NCBI GenBank assembly: GCA_021773115.1
Contig: JAJFKS010000033.1
Span: 62,001 to 126,000 of the forward strand
Length of the DNA: 64,000 bases
Direction: 5' to 3'
DNA from: Woeseiaceae bacterium
GTDB lineage: Bacteria; Pseudomonadota; Gammaproteobacteria; Steroidobacterales; Woeseiaceae
Shown piece by piece: positions 45,618 through 53,998 of the stretch. The position numbers and the translations under genes were made by a program. Below the pieces are notes generated by a model that searched no databases, was not told the origin of the DNA, and saw only the letters and a program-made list of their open reading frames with translations. Numbering within the stretch: the stretch's first letter is position 1; every line of letters starts with the position of its first letter.

Positions 45618-46363
45618 CGAGCGTGCTGATTCCGACCGCCCTTGCTGCGGGTTTTTTCGGCAGCACTCACTGTATCGCTATGTGCGGGGCGATCGTGTTG
45701 CTGTTCGAGAACCAGAAATCACAGCAGGAGGGCCGCCTCCTCAGGCGGCTTTCCTACAATACCGGCCGTATGCTTTTTTACGTGGCGCTCGGACTGATCG
45801 CAGGTGCATCGGGTGCGCTGCTCATGTCTGGCCTGACGCAAGGGCTCGTCGTGCTGCGCTTTATCGCAGCTGTTCTTATTATCCTGCTCGGCATTAATCT
45901 TGCGCTGGAATGGCAGGCACTACGCTTTCTTGAGGTCGCAGGCGCGTCAATCTGGAAACGACTTTCGCCACTCGCGCGCCACGTTTTGCCTGTCCGCTCG
46001 CTGGCTGGCGCGCTTGGCGCCGGATTCCTGTGGGGAGCGCTTCCTTGTGGCCTGGTTTACAGCACTGTCGCGTTGGCCTCTACCGGCGGCAGCGCAGCGT
46101 CGGGCGCCATGGTCATGTTTGCCTTCTGGCTGGGAACACTGCCTTCCTTGCTGCTGGCCGGAGCGTCGGCTGAACGCCTGCATCGCTGGAAATCGCGCGT
46201 GGTATTCCGGCAGATCGCCGGTGTGCTGATGATTGTCGCTGGCCTGGTCGCACTGAGTCTGCCACTGATACATTTCGGTGGTCGCGAACACCAGGGTCAT
46301 GGCCATTCCTCGATCGTTGAAAGCGCAATCACACAGCAAATCAGGGCATCGATGACAGATTGA
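45614..46363 (+). CDS. TauE/SafE-like (DsbD_2-type) membrane protein of the cbb3 cluster
   Basis: A 249-residue protein with six or more helices. The opening ALAAGFFGSTHCIAMCGAIV carries a paired cysteine-methionine motif seen in the sulfite exporter/DsbD_2-like proteins that regularly end cbb3 clusters (called CcoH or SafE), and ALPCGLVYSTVALAST gives the partner cysteine region. The C-terminal HFGGREHQGHGHS is histidine-rich, which suggests metal handling. A role in copper or thiol supply for the oxidase is likely, not proven. Overlaps ccoS. Confidence 0.9.
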   Translation: MTSVLIPTALAAGFFGSTHCIAMCGAIVLLFENQKSQQEGRLLRRLSYNTGRMLFYVALGLIAGASGALLMSGLTQGLVVLRFIAAVLIILLGINLALEWQALRFLEVAGASIWKRLSPLARHVLPVRSLAGALGAGFLWGALPCGLVYSTVALASTGGSAASGAMVMFAFWLGTLPSLLLAGASAERLHRWKSRVVFRQIAGVLMIVAGLVALSLPLIHFGGREHQGHGHSSIVESAITQQIRASMTD

Positions 46364-46403
46364 CGTCTTGCTGCAGCGCCGCATTCTGTCGCACGATATC
46401 GAT

Positions 46404-47027
46404 ATGAAAAACGTCTTCGACAGGGAAAGTTGTGACGTTGAACTGCTGACCACCCTGATCGCGGGCGGCAACGCCACTGCAAGGCAAACAGCCATTCAAC
46501 TCCTACGGCGATTCGGCAGCCTGCGCGCAATGCTGCATGCCGGCGATGTCGAATTGACCGCGATTGACGGACTGGGGCGAGCCCGCCTGCAACGCCTGCG
46601 GGCACTACCTTTGCTCGCCCGTCGATACTTCGAAGAATCATTACCCTGTGGCGAAGCAATTCGGAGCCCATCAGACACCGAGTCCTTCCTGAAGGCCCGC
46701 ATGCAGCATCTCGATCACGAGTTGTTTTGCTGTCTGTATCTCGACAACCGGCACCGGGTATTGCGCTTCGATGAGCTTTTCCGCGGCACGATTGACGGCA
46801 CCAGTGTTTATCCCCGCGAAGTGGTGAAGGAGGCTTTGAGTGTCAACGCTGCGGCCGTTATCCTTGCGCATAACCATCCATCCGGGGTTGCCGAACCCAG
46901 CCAGGCCGATGAGCGCATCACCTTGCGCCTGAAATCGGCCCTCGAACTCGTGGATATTCGCCTGCTCGACCACCTCATCGTCGGCAACGGCCCAGCCACC
47001 TCGCTTGCCAGCCGCGGACTATTGTAA
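46404..47027 (+). CDS. radC: RadC-family JAMM protein
   Basis: A 207-residue protein with an HhH region ([15 protein letters not shown]) and a C-terminal JAB/MPN-like domain: [19 protein letters not shown], then [14 protein letters not shown] with the metal-binding His pair and Asp. The usual RadC N-terminus (REKLL.RG) is missing: it begins at ATG 46404, or at TTG 46368 with equally poor ribosome signals. RadC function in DNA metabolism is unresolved. The linkage radC-rpmB-rpmG-mutM-coaD is the E. coli one. Confidence 0.88.
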   Translation: MKNVFDRESCDVELLTTLIAGGNATARQTAIQLLRRFGSLRAMLHAGDVELTAIDGLGRARLQRLRALPLLARRYFEESLPCGEAIRSPSDTESFLKARMQHLDHELFCCLYLDNRHRVLRFDELFRGTIDGTSVYPREVVKEALSVNAAAVILAHNHPSGVAEPSQADERITLRLKSALELVDIRLLDHLIVGNGPATSLASRGLL

Positions 47028-47140
47028 AGTGGCAGGCGAAAACACCCCGAGGCCTTGTATTGCTTCGGTTTCGCTGGTATAAAGTTCCGCTCTCTGCCCG
47101 TCAGCCGCGGGCAACTTTTTGTAAAAACAGAGACTTACCC

Positions 47141-47377
47141 ATGTCCAAGGTATGCCAAGTGACGGGGAAACGGCCGCAGTCGGGCAATAATGTTTCTCAC
47201 GCACACAATAAAACTCGTCGCCGCTTCCTGCCGAATCTGCAGCGCAAGCGTTTTTGGGTCGAATCCGAGAAGCGCTTCGTTCGTCTGCGCATTTCGCACA
47301 AGGGCCTGCGCATCATCGATAAGCACGGTATCGAGAAAGTTCTCGTTGATTTGCGTGCTGCCGGTCAACGCGTTTAA
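47141..47377 (+). CDS. rpmB: 50S ribosomal protein L28
   Basis: A 78-residue ribosomal protein. [20 protein letters not shown] is the L28 signature, followed by [15 protein letters not shown] and [18 protein letters not shown] 47141 is used instead of an open extension upstream. It leads rpmB-rpmG with a 17-nt gap. Confidence 0.98.
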   Translation: MSKVCQVTGKRPQSGNNVSHAHNKTRRRFLPNLQRKRFWVESEKRFVRLRISHKGLRIIDKHGIEKVLVDLRAAGQRV

Positions 47378-47394
47378 TCGCCGGAGTCAAAGCT

Positions 47395-47550
47395 ATGCGT
47401 GACAAAATCAAACTCGTCTCCAGCGCTGGAACCGGCCACTTCTACACCGTGACCAAGAACAAGCGCCTGCATCCCGAAAAGATGGAGACCAAAAAGTACG
47501 ATCCGACCATTCGGCAACACGTGCTTTATAAAGAGGCGAAAATCAAATAA
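47395..47550 (+). CDS. rpmG: 50S ribosomal protein L33
   Basis: A 51-residue ribosomal protein read from ATG 47395 behind GGAG (47383-47386) to TAA 47548-47550. It reads [20 protein letters not shown], with [19 protein letters not shown] at the end. It lacks the zinc-binding Cys pairs found in some L33 paralogues, so it is the zinc-free type. A terminator starts at the stop codon. Confidence 0.97.
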   Translation: MRDKIKLVSSAGTGHFYTVTKNKRLHPEKMETKKYDPTIRQHVLYKEAKIK

Positions 47551-47580
47551 AAAAAGCCCGGTACTACCGGGCTTTTTTTT
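47551..47580 (+). terminator. Rho-independent terminator after rpmG
   Basis: GCCCGGTA and TACCGGGC, flanked by A5 and T8 runs, form a strong symmetric hairpin right after the rpmG stop. The flanking A-run means it could also function on the opposite strand. Confidence 0.92.
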
Positions 47581-47595
47581 ACGCCACAATAGCGT

Positions 47596-48408
47596 ATGCC
47601 CGAGTTACCCGAAGTTGAAACAAGCCGACGTGGCATCGCACCGCACATCGTCAACGCCACGGTCACCCGGGTCATCGTTCGCAATCGCCAGTTGCGCTGG
47701 CCGGTATCGAAATCAGTCGATCGCAATCTACTCGGTGCGTCCATCACTGCTGTCGATCGTCGTGCGAAATACCTGTTGATCCGAACTGGCGACGGTGCCG
47801 CCATTTTGCACCTTGGGATGTCGGGCAGTGTTTACATTGTCGATCGAGATACTCCTGCGGGGGTACACGATCATGTGGACATCCAATTCGACACCGGCAA
47901 GGCTTTGCGCTTTCGTGATCCACGTCGCTTTGGATCGCTGCATTGGAGCAAAAGCCCGCTCGATCACAAACTTCTGAAGTCGCTGGGGCCGGAACCGCTT
48001 GGCGAAGACTTTGGCGGCAGCTATCTATGGGAACGCGCGCGCGGACGCCGCGTTAGCATCAAGCAATTCATCATGAATGCACAAGTTGTTGTCGGGGTCG
48101 GCAATATCTACGCCAGCGAAGCACTCTATCTTGCCGGCATCAATCCTCGCCGCGCCGCCGGTCGGGTCAGCTTGCAGAGATATGAACGCTTGTCTAACTC
48201 GATCAAAGACGTGCTCGCGAAAGCCATCAAGGCGGGTGGTACAACATTGCGTGATTTCTACGGCGGTGACGGTGAGGCGGGTTACTTCCAGCAGCAGCTC
48301 GAAGTATACGGACGTGAAAATCAGCCCTGCCGGTTTTGCAATTCACCCATCACCGCGATCGTTCAGGGGCAGCGCTCGACTTACTACTGCAAGCAGTGCC
48401 AAACCTGA
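47596..48408 (+). CDS. mutM: Formamidopyrimidine-DNA glycosylase (MutM/Fpg)
   Basis: A 270-residue bifunctional glycosylase/AP lyase that removes 8-oxoguanine and formamidopyrimidines. Catalytic Pro2 and Glu3 are in MPELPEVETSRRG, the H2TH region contains VVGVGNIYASEALYLAGI, and the C-terminal zinc finger is CRFCNSP...YYCKQCQ. It is 16 nt after the terminator and convergent with coaD. Confidence 0.97.
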   Translation: MPELPEVETSRRGIAPHIVNATVTRVIVRNRQLRWPVSKSVDRNLLGASITAVDRRAKYLLIRTGDGAAILHLGMSGSVYIVDRDTPAGVHDHVDIQFDTGKALRFRDPRRFGSLHWSKSPLDHKLLKSLGPEPLGEDFGGSYLWERARGRRVSIKQFIMNAQVVVGVGNIYASEALYLAGINPRRAAGRVSLQRYERLSNSIKDVLAKAIKAGGTTLRDFYGGDGEAGYFQQQLEVYGRENQPCRFCNSPITAIVQGQRSTYYCKQCQT

Positions 48409-48419
48409 TCATGGCCTGC

Positions 48420-48920
<501 letters not shown>

Positions 48921-49514
48921 TTAAGCCTCGGTTGTTGCGAGCATGTAACGAACCTTGCCTGCTGTCTTGTTCTTCACTACGGACCAGGCCACCGGCAAGG
49001 TCAGTTCCGGCTGGTTTTTGTCGAGCTCTATGTAGATCCGGGCGTTAGGCACCAGCCAGTGATACTCGTCCAGTAGTCTACACAATTCGACGTGCAGATC
49101 AGCGGCGAAGGGTGGATCCAGAAAGACAACATCGAACTCTTCTGCCTTTGAGGCCGTCAGAAAGCGTCGAGCGTCGCCCACGTACACATCAAAGCCGGTT
49201 GCTTCAAGCGAAGCGAGATTGCTCTCCAGCACATCTGCAGCCAGTCTGGATTGCTCAACGAAAACCACGCTCGCAGCACCGCGCGACAGCGCTTCGATAC
49301 CGAGTGCACCCGTTCCCGCACACAAATCAAGACAGCGTGCGCCATGCAGCCCGGGCATCAACCAGTTGAACAGGGTTTCCCGGATACGCGACGATGTCGG
49401 ACGCAAACCCGGCAGATCCGCTATCTGCAAAAGGCGACTGCGCCAGTTTCCAGCTACAATACGCAACTGTCCCGCCGGGGATTTTTTCTTGCCTGCTGAA
49501 TTTTGAGCGGTCAT
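48921..49514 (-). CDS. rsmD: 16S rRNA (guanine966-N2)-methyltransferase RsmD
   Basis: A 197-residue SAM methyltransferase acting on 16S rRNA. LRIVAGNWRSRLL and LRPTSSRIRETLFNWL are RsmD signatures, with the SAM site CLDLCAGTGALGIEALSRGA and catalytic VFLDPPF. It is followed by coaD and is divergent from ftsY, whose start lies 30 nt away, so the two promoters must overlap. Confidence 0.95.
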   Translation of the reverse strand: MTAQNSAGKKKSPAGQLRIVAGNWRSRLLQIADLPGLRPTSSRIRETLFNWLMPGLHGARCLDLCAGTGALGIEALSRGAASVVFVEQSRLAADVLESNLASLEATGFDVYVGDARRFLTASKAEEFDVVFLDPPFAADLHVELCRLLDEYHWLVPNARIYIELDKNQPELTLPVAWSVVKNKTAGKVRYMLATTEA

Positions 49515-49544
49515 TTCATTTCGCCTTTAGATGAACGTATAGCG

Positions 49545-50510
49545 ATGTTTGGAAAAAAAGAAAAGCCTGAAATCAAAGAGGGCTTCGTTAAACGGCTGCG
49601 CGCACGCCTGAATCGCGGCGACAGCTGGCTTAGCTACGACCTGGCGAACCTCGTTCCGGGCGGTACGATTGATGAAGATGTTCTCGACGAACTCGAATCT
49701 TTGTTGATCATGGCCGATGTTGGCATTGAGACGACCGGGGTGATCATTGGCGACCTGAAAAAGAGCCTGGCACGCAAGGAGCTTAAAGACCTGGCTGCTT
49801 TGCGAGCAGGTCTCGAACAATCACTCTTGAAAATACTGCAGCCTGTCGAACGAGCACTGACTATCAACAAACCCGAAGGTCCGTTCGTAATTTTGATGAT
49901 CGGCGTCAACGGCGCGGGCAAAACGACTACAATCGGTAAACTTGCGCGACGCCTTAAAGACGACGGTCACTCGGTCATGCTCGCAGCGGGCGACACGTTT
50001 CGCGCAGCGGCAGTTGAACAACTGCAGGCCTGGGGCGAACGCAACGATGTGCCCGTCATAGCACAGCAATCGGGCGCTGACCCCGCGGCCGTCATTTTCG
50101 ATGCCTGGCGGGCCGCTAAAGCGCGCAATATTGATGTGCTACTTGCCGATACCGCGGGGCGACTGCAAAGTCAGTCAGGGCTGATGGATGAGCTGGCGAA
50201 AATAAAGCGTGTTGTTGCACGACATGACGAAACGGCGCCGCACGAAACCATGCTGGTACTGGATGCCAGCCAGGGTCAAAACGCCCTTGTTCAAGCAGAA
50301 AAATTTAATGAGGCGCTCGGCGTCACTGGCATCACCGTCACGAAGCTGGATGGCAGCGCGAAGGGCGGCATTCTCCTGGCCATTGCCGACCGCCTGAAGG
50401 TGCCGGTGCGATTTATTGGTATTGGTGAAGACGTCGATGATCTGCAGCCTTTTCGGGCCGCGGAGTTTGCATCTGCTTTGCTTGCGTCGAGCGACAGGAA
50501 ATCACACTAG
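49545..50510 (+). CDS. ftsY: FtsY, signal recognition particle receptor
   Basis: A 321-residue SRP receptor GTPase. A short basic N-terminus (FGKKEKPEIKEGFVKRLRAR) replaces the long acidic A domain of E. coli FtsY. The NG domain carries G1 GVNGAGKTTTIGKLA, the DTFRAAAVEQL box, DTAGRLQ and TKLDGSAKGG. ATG 49545 is chosen over an in-frame ATG at 49503 inside the rsmD promoter zone. It abuts ftsE without a gap. Confidence 0.96.
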   Translation: MFGKKEKPEIKEGFVKRLRARLNRGDSWLSYDLANLVPGGTIDEDVLDELESLLIMADVGIETTGVIIGDLKKSLARKELKDLAALRAGLEQSLLKILQPVERALTINKPEGPFVILMIGVNGAGKTTTIGKLARRLKDDGHSVMLAAGDTFRAAAVEQLQAWGERNDVPVIAQQSGADPAAVIFDAWRAAKARNIDVLLADTAGRLQSQSGLMDELAKIKRVVARHDETAPHETMLVLDASQGQNALVQAEKFNEALGVTGITVTKLDGSAKGGILLAIADRLKVPVRFIGIGEDVDDLQPFRAAEFASALLASSDRKSH

Positions 50511-51191
50511 ATGATACATCTCGACAATGTTACGAAGCGTTTTCCGGGTGGCCAGGAAGCGCTCGCCGGACTTACGTTAAGCGTCGATAAAGGCGAAATG
50601 GTTTTTGTCACTGGCCATTCCGGCGCAGGCAAGAGCACATTGTTGCGCCTGATCGCATTGATCGACCGCCCGACCAGTGGACAAGTGATCGTTGACAATC
50701 AAAACACTCAGCGCGTCAAGCGCCGCAAGATACCGGCCTACCGACGCCAGATCGGCATGGTATTCCAGGATCACAAGCTCTTGTACGACCGGCCGGTGTT
50801 TGACAACGTTGCCCTGCCCTTAATTATTGCCGGTGTCAGCCATCGTGATGCGGGACGCCGTGTGCGAGCCTCGCTTGATCAGGTCGGCTTGCTGCACAAG
50901 GAAAAACAACGCCCGCAAACCTTGTCTGCTGGCGAACAGCAACGAGTTGGCATTGCACGTGCGATTGTTACACGACCAAAGCTGCTGATTGCCGACGAAC
51001 CGACTGGCAATCTCGATCCCGACCTGTCACTGGAGGTCATGAGAATCTTTCGGCGCTTTAATGAAGTTGGCGTCACATTGTTGATTGCCAGTCATGACAT
51101 CGCGTTGATCGACCGGCTGGGCTGTCGACGGATCGAGCTTGAAGACGGACATTTGCAAGAGCCGCAAGAGGAAGCCGACCAATGGCAGTAA
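50511..51191 (+). CDS. ftsE: FtsE, cell-division ABC ATPase
   Basis: A 226-residue ABC ATPase that, with FtsX, drives periplasmic amidase activation at the divisome. Walker A GHSGAGKST, Q-loop FQDHKLL, signature LSAGEQQRV, and Walker B LLIADEPTGNLD are complete. It starts on the base after the ftsY stop and overlaps ftsX by 10 nt. Confidence 0.96.
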   Translation: MIHLDNVTKRFPGGQEALAGLTLSVDKGEMVFVTGHSGAGKSTLLRLIALIDRPTSGQVIVDNQNTQRVKRRKIPAYRRQIGMVFQDHKLLYDRPVFDNVALPLIIAGVSHRDAGRRVRASLDQVGLLHKEKQRPQTLSAGEQQRVGIARAIVTRPKLLIADEPTGNLDPDLSLEVMRIFRRFNEVGVTLLIASHDIALIDRLGCRRIELEDGHLQEPQEEADQWQ

Positions 51192-52147
51192 CGCGCAATG
51201 CCGATGCTGTCGCTCCCGTGCGCTCGTCGGGTGCTTTCTCAATTTGGCTGACACGGCACGCAAGTACGTCTCTGGGTGCACTCGGACGATTGTCGCGGCA
51301 ACCATTCGCCAGTCTGATGATCGTACTGGTCATTGCTGTGACGCTCGCGTTGCCGGCTGCCATCAACGTTATCGTCAAGAATGCGCAGTCGGTGAGCGCC
51401 ACGTGGAATAACGCGCTCGATTTTTCCGTGTACCTGAAAGCGGATGTGCCGGTCAGTGATGCCGAGGAACTCGCTCGCCTTATCGGGCAACGCGCTGACG
51501 TCGAATCCGTCAGTCTGATCACAGCCGATGAGGCCCTGGCTGAGTTTAAACAACAGTCCGGATTTGGCGCGGCGCTTGACCAACTCAACGACAACCCGCT
51601 TCCACATGCGCTTGTCGTACGTCCGAGTGCCAGCAATACAAGTGCATCGATGATTCTGCTGCAGGAAGAGATCGGCAATCTGCCCGAGTCTGACCTGGTC
51701 CAGGTCGATACGGAATGGGTGCAACGCTTCCATGCCATCCTCGACATTGTCCGGCAAGCAATCGCCATCGGCGCAGCACTCCTCGGTATCGCGATTGTTG
51801 TCGTCATCGGCAATACCATTCGACTCGACATTGAAAATCGACGTGAGGAAATTGAAGTCACTAAGCTGATCGGCGCGAGCAACGCATTCGTGCGCCGACC
51901 GTTTCTCTGGACCGGCTTTTGGTACGGCCTCTTCGGCGGCGCATTCGCATTGCTGCTGGTGGAATACGGCCTGTTCCTGTTGAAAGGGCCAGTGACGCGC
52001 CTGGCCGGACTCTACCAGGGCAATATCAGCGTCGCGTCATTGGACCTCGTTGAAAGTGCCGCAATCGTCGGCGTTGCCTGCTTTCTCGGGCTGTTTGCGT
52101 CCTGGGTGACAGCCGCTCGCCACATGTACCGGATCGAGCCGCGTTGA
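51182..52147 (+). CDS. ftsX: FtsX, cell-division membrane protein
   Basis: A 321-residue inner-membrane partner of FtsE with four helices (about residues 38-60, and three between 190 and 315). The long periplasmic loop between helices 1 and 2 (about 65-190) is the region that contacts amidase activators, as in AEELARLIGQRADVESVSLI. The cytosolic REEIEVTKLIGASNAFVRRP matches FtsX. Overlap with ftsE couples the two. rpoH follows after 142 nt. Confidence 0.94.
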   Translation: MAVTRNADAVAPVRSSGAFSIWLTRHASTSLGALGRLSRQPFASLMIVLVIAVTLALPAAINVIVKNAQSVSATWNNALDFSVYLKADVPVSDAEELARLIGQRADVESVSLITADEALAEFKQQSGFGAALDQLNDNPLPHALVVRPSASNTSASMILLQEEIGNLPESDLVQVDTEWVQRFHAILDIVRQAIAIGAALLGIAIVVVIGNTIRLDIENRREEIEVTKLIGASNAFVRRPFLWTGFWYGLFGGAFALLLVEYGLFLLKGPVTRLAGLYQGNISVASLDLVESAAIVGVACFLGLFASWVTAARHMYRIEPR

Positions 52148-52234
52148 TTCAACATAATCTTTCCGGTCGCTCCTCTTAACTAACTGTTTTTTATGTCGAT
52201 ATAAGCAAACTGCCGAGGGAACCTTTCGCAATTG

Positions 52235-52261
52235 TTAGCACTCTAATCCCTTGAGTGCTAA
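52235..52261 (+). promoter_or_regulatory. CIRCE element (HrcA operator) upstream of rpoH
   Basis: TTAGCACTC (52235-52243), nine spacer bases, then GAGTGCTAA (52253-52261): a perfect match to the CIRCE inverted repeat. It ends 28 nt before the rpoH ATG. HrcA bound here would block rpoH transcription or reach its translation start in the mRNA leader. The element is plain in the sequence; HrcA itself is not in the window. Confidence 0.95.
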
Positions 52262-52289
52262 AATTGGCACCCAGTTAAGGAGGGAACAC

Positions 52290-53153
52290 ATGACAAGCTC
52301 AGCTCTGAAATCGAACTACGAACTCGCTCTCGCAGGACCGGTAGGCAGCCTCGATGGTTATATTCAGGCTGTCGGCGGCATTCCTGTTCTCAGCAAATCC
52401 GATGAGCAGGCGCTGGCACACCGACTCCGCGACCATGAAGACCTGGACGCTGCGCGCGAACTCGTCATGGCGCATCTGCGTTTCGTTGTTCATATTGCCA
52501 AAGGCTATACCGGCTATGGATTGCCGTTGAACGACCTCATACAGGAAGGCAACGTCGGTCTGATGAAAGCGGTCAAACGCTTCGATCCCGACTACGACGT
52601 ACGCCTGGTGTCTTTTGCTGTTCACTGGATCCGCGCCGAGATTCATGAGTTCGTTCTTAAGAACTGGCGCATTGTGAAGGTCGCGACAACGAAGGCGCAG
52701 CGCAAGTTGTTCTTCAATCTTCGCAAGAACAAGAAGTCACTCGCCTGGCTATCCGATGCCGAAACCAAAGCGGTTGCGAAGGACTTGGGCGTTAAACCCG
52801 CCGAAGTCACCGAAATGGAGAAGCGCCTGCACTCCCGCGACGCGGTTTTTGACCCGACACCCGATCTCGATGACGACCGCAATTTTACACCAGCGGCCTA
52901 TTTGCCGAGTCCTGACGCGGATCCGGCAAAGCAGGTGGAAACGGCAGACTGGAACAATGACGCGTCCACCCGATTGCACAAGGCGCTGAAAATACTGGAC
53001 GAACGCAGTCGTCGAATTCTCGAGGTACGCTGGCTCGCCGAAGACAAGATGACACTCCATCAGCTCGCTGACGAATACAGTGTGTCGGCCGAGCGAATTC
53101 GGCAGATCGAGGTTAATGCGATCAAGAAGCTGCAGACAGCGATGGCCCTGTAG
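52290..53153 (+). CDS. rpoH: RpoH, heat-shock sigma factor (sigma-32)
   Basis: A 287-residue sigma factor directing heat-shock transcription. Region 2 contains HLRFVVHIAKGY and LPLNDLIQEGNVGLMKAVKR, the RpoH box is TKAQRKLFFNLRKNKK, and region 4.2 ends SAERIRQIEVNAIKKLQ. ATG 52290 follows AGGAGG (52277-52282) at a good distance. It lies downstream of ftsYEX as in E. coli, with its own leader holding a CIRCE operator. mRNA thermosensor structure was not tested. Confidence 0.96.
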   Translation: MTSSALKSNYELALAGPVGSLDGYIQAVGGIPVLSKSDEQALAHRLRDHEDLDAARELVMAHLRFVVHIAKGYTGYGLPLNDLIQEGNVGLMKAVKRFDPDYDVRLVSFAVHWIRAEIHEFVLKNWRIVKVATTKAQRKLFFNLRKNKKSLAWLSDAETKAVAKDLGVKPAEVTEMEKRLHSRDAVFDPTPDLDDDRNFTPAAYLPSPDADPAKQVETADWNNDASTRLHKALKILDERSRRILEVRWLAEDKMTLHQLADEYSVSAERIRQIEVNAIKKLQTAMAL

Positions 53154-53201
53154 GCAATTTGAACCGGCTTGCGGGCACGGCTCACTGGACGCTGTCTGCG
53201 T

Positions 53202-53996
53202 CTAAGCTCTGCGAAAGGGATTGATAAGCAGAGCCCATAGCGACTGATCGTTGGCTTCACGAAACTCGTGCAGGCCAATCTGCATCATCGTTTGCCCGTC
53301 ACGAGCCTGGTCGCGATAGCTGCCGAAGACCCGGTCCCAAAAGGACAAATGAAAGCCATAGTTGCTGTCGGTTTCATCAGGATGTACTGAATGGTGAATG
53401 CGGTGCATCTCGGGCGTGACCAACAACCATCGCAAGCGACGCTCGAAACCGGCCGGAATCCGAATATTGGCATGAGTAAACAGCGAGCCTGCGCTCAGCA
53501 GAATCTCGAAGATGAGAACCGCAAGAGCAGGGATGCCGAAGAGAGCAATCAAACCGAGCTTGATCGCCATCGACAATACGATCTCGAATGGATGAAAACG
53601 CACCGCTGTCGTGACGTCGAATCCGGTGTCGGCATGGTGGACGCGATGCAGGCGCCAAAGCAGCGGTATCTTGTGAGTGATCCGGTGCTGCCAGTAGATC
53701 GCGCAGTCCAGTAGCAGGACACCGAGGATCACCGCCAGCCAGCCTGGCTCTACGCCGGCCATGCCACCACCGCTGGCTTGCAGACGAACTGCCAGATCGA
53801 ATGCCAGTAACGGGAACGCAATACGCAGTATCAGCGTGTCAATGACAACGAGCGACAGGTTGGTCGCCCGACGCGCCCAGCCACCCGGCACTGCGCGGCG
53901 CGGCACTGCCCTCTGTAACAGGATCAGTACCGCAAAGATGGTCAAAAATATAGCCAGCCGCACCTGCGGCTCATTCTCCAGCAACCATGCCGACAC
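53202..53996 (-). CDS. Fatty acid hydroxylase/sterol desaturase-family membrane enzyme
   Basis: A 264-residue membrane di-iron enzyme. Histidine clusters HRITHKIPLLWRLHRVHH and HRIHHSVHPDETDSNYG are the family's iron ligands, and four or more helices surround them (AIFLTIFAVLILLQRAV near the start). It would hydroxylate or desaturate a lipid; the substrate is not evident. It begins 2 nt after the TVP38 fusion gene, so both are probably cotranscribed. Convergent with rpoH, 48 nt away. Confidence 0.88.
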   Translation of the reverse strand: MSAWLLENEPQVRLAIFLTIFAVLILLQRAVPRRAVPGGWARRATNLSLVVIDTLILRIAFPLLAFDLAVRLQASGGGMAGVEPGWLAVILGVLLLDCAIYWQHRITHKIPLLWRLHRVHHADTGFDVTTAVRFHPFEIVLSMAIKLGLIALFGIPALAVLIFEILLSAGSLFTHANIRIPAGFERRLRWLLVTPEMHRIHHSVHPDETDSNYGFHLSFWDRVFGSYRDQARDGQTMMQIGLHEFREANDQSLWALLINPFRRA

Positions 53997-53998
53997 AG

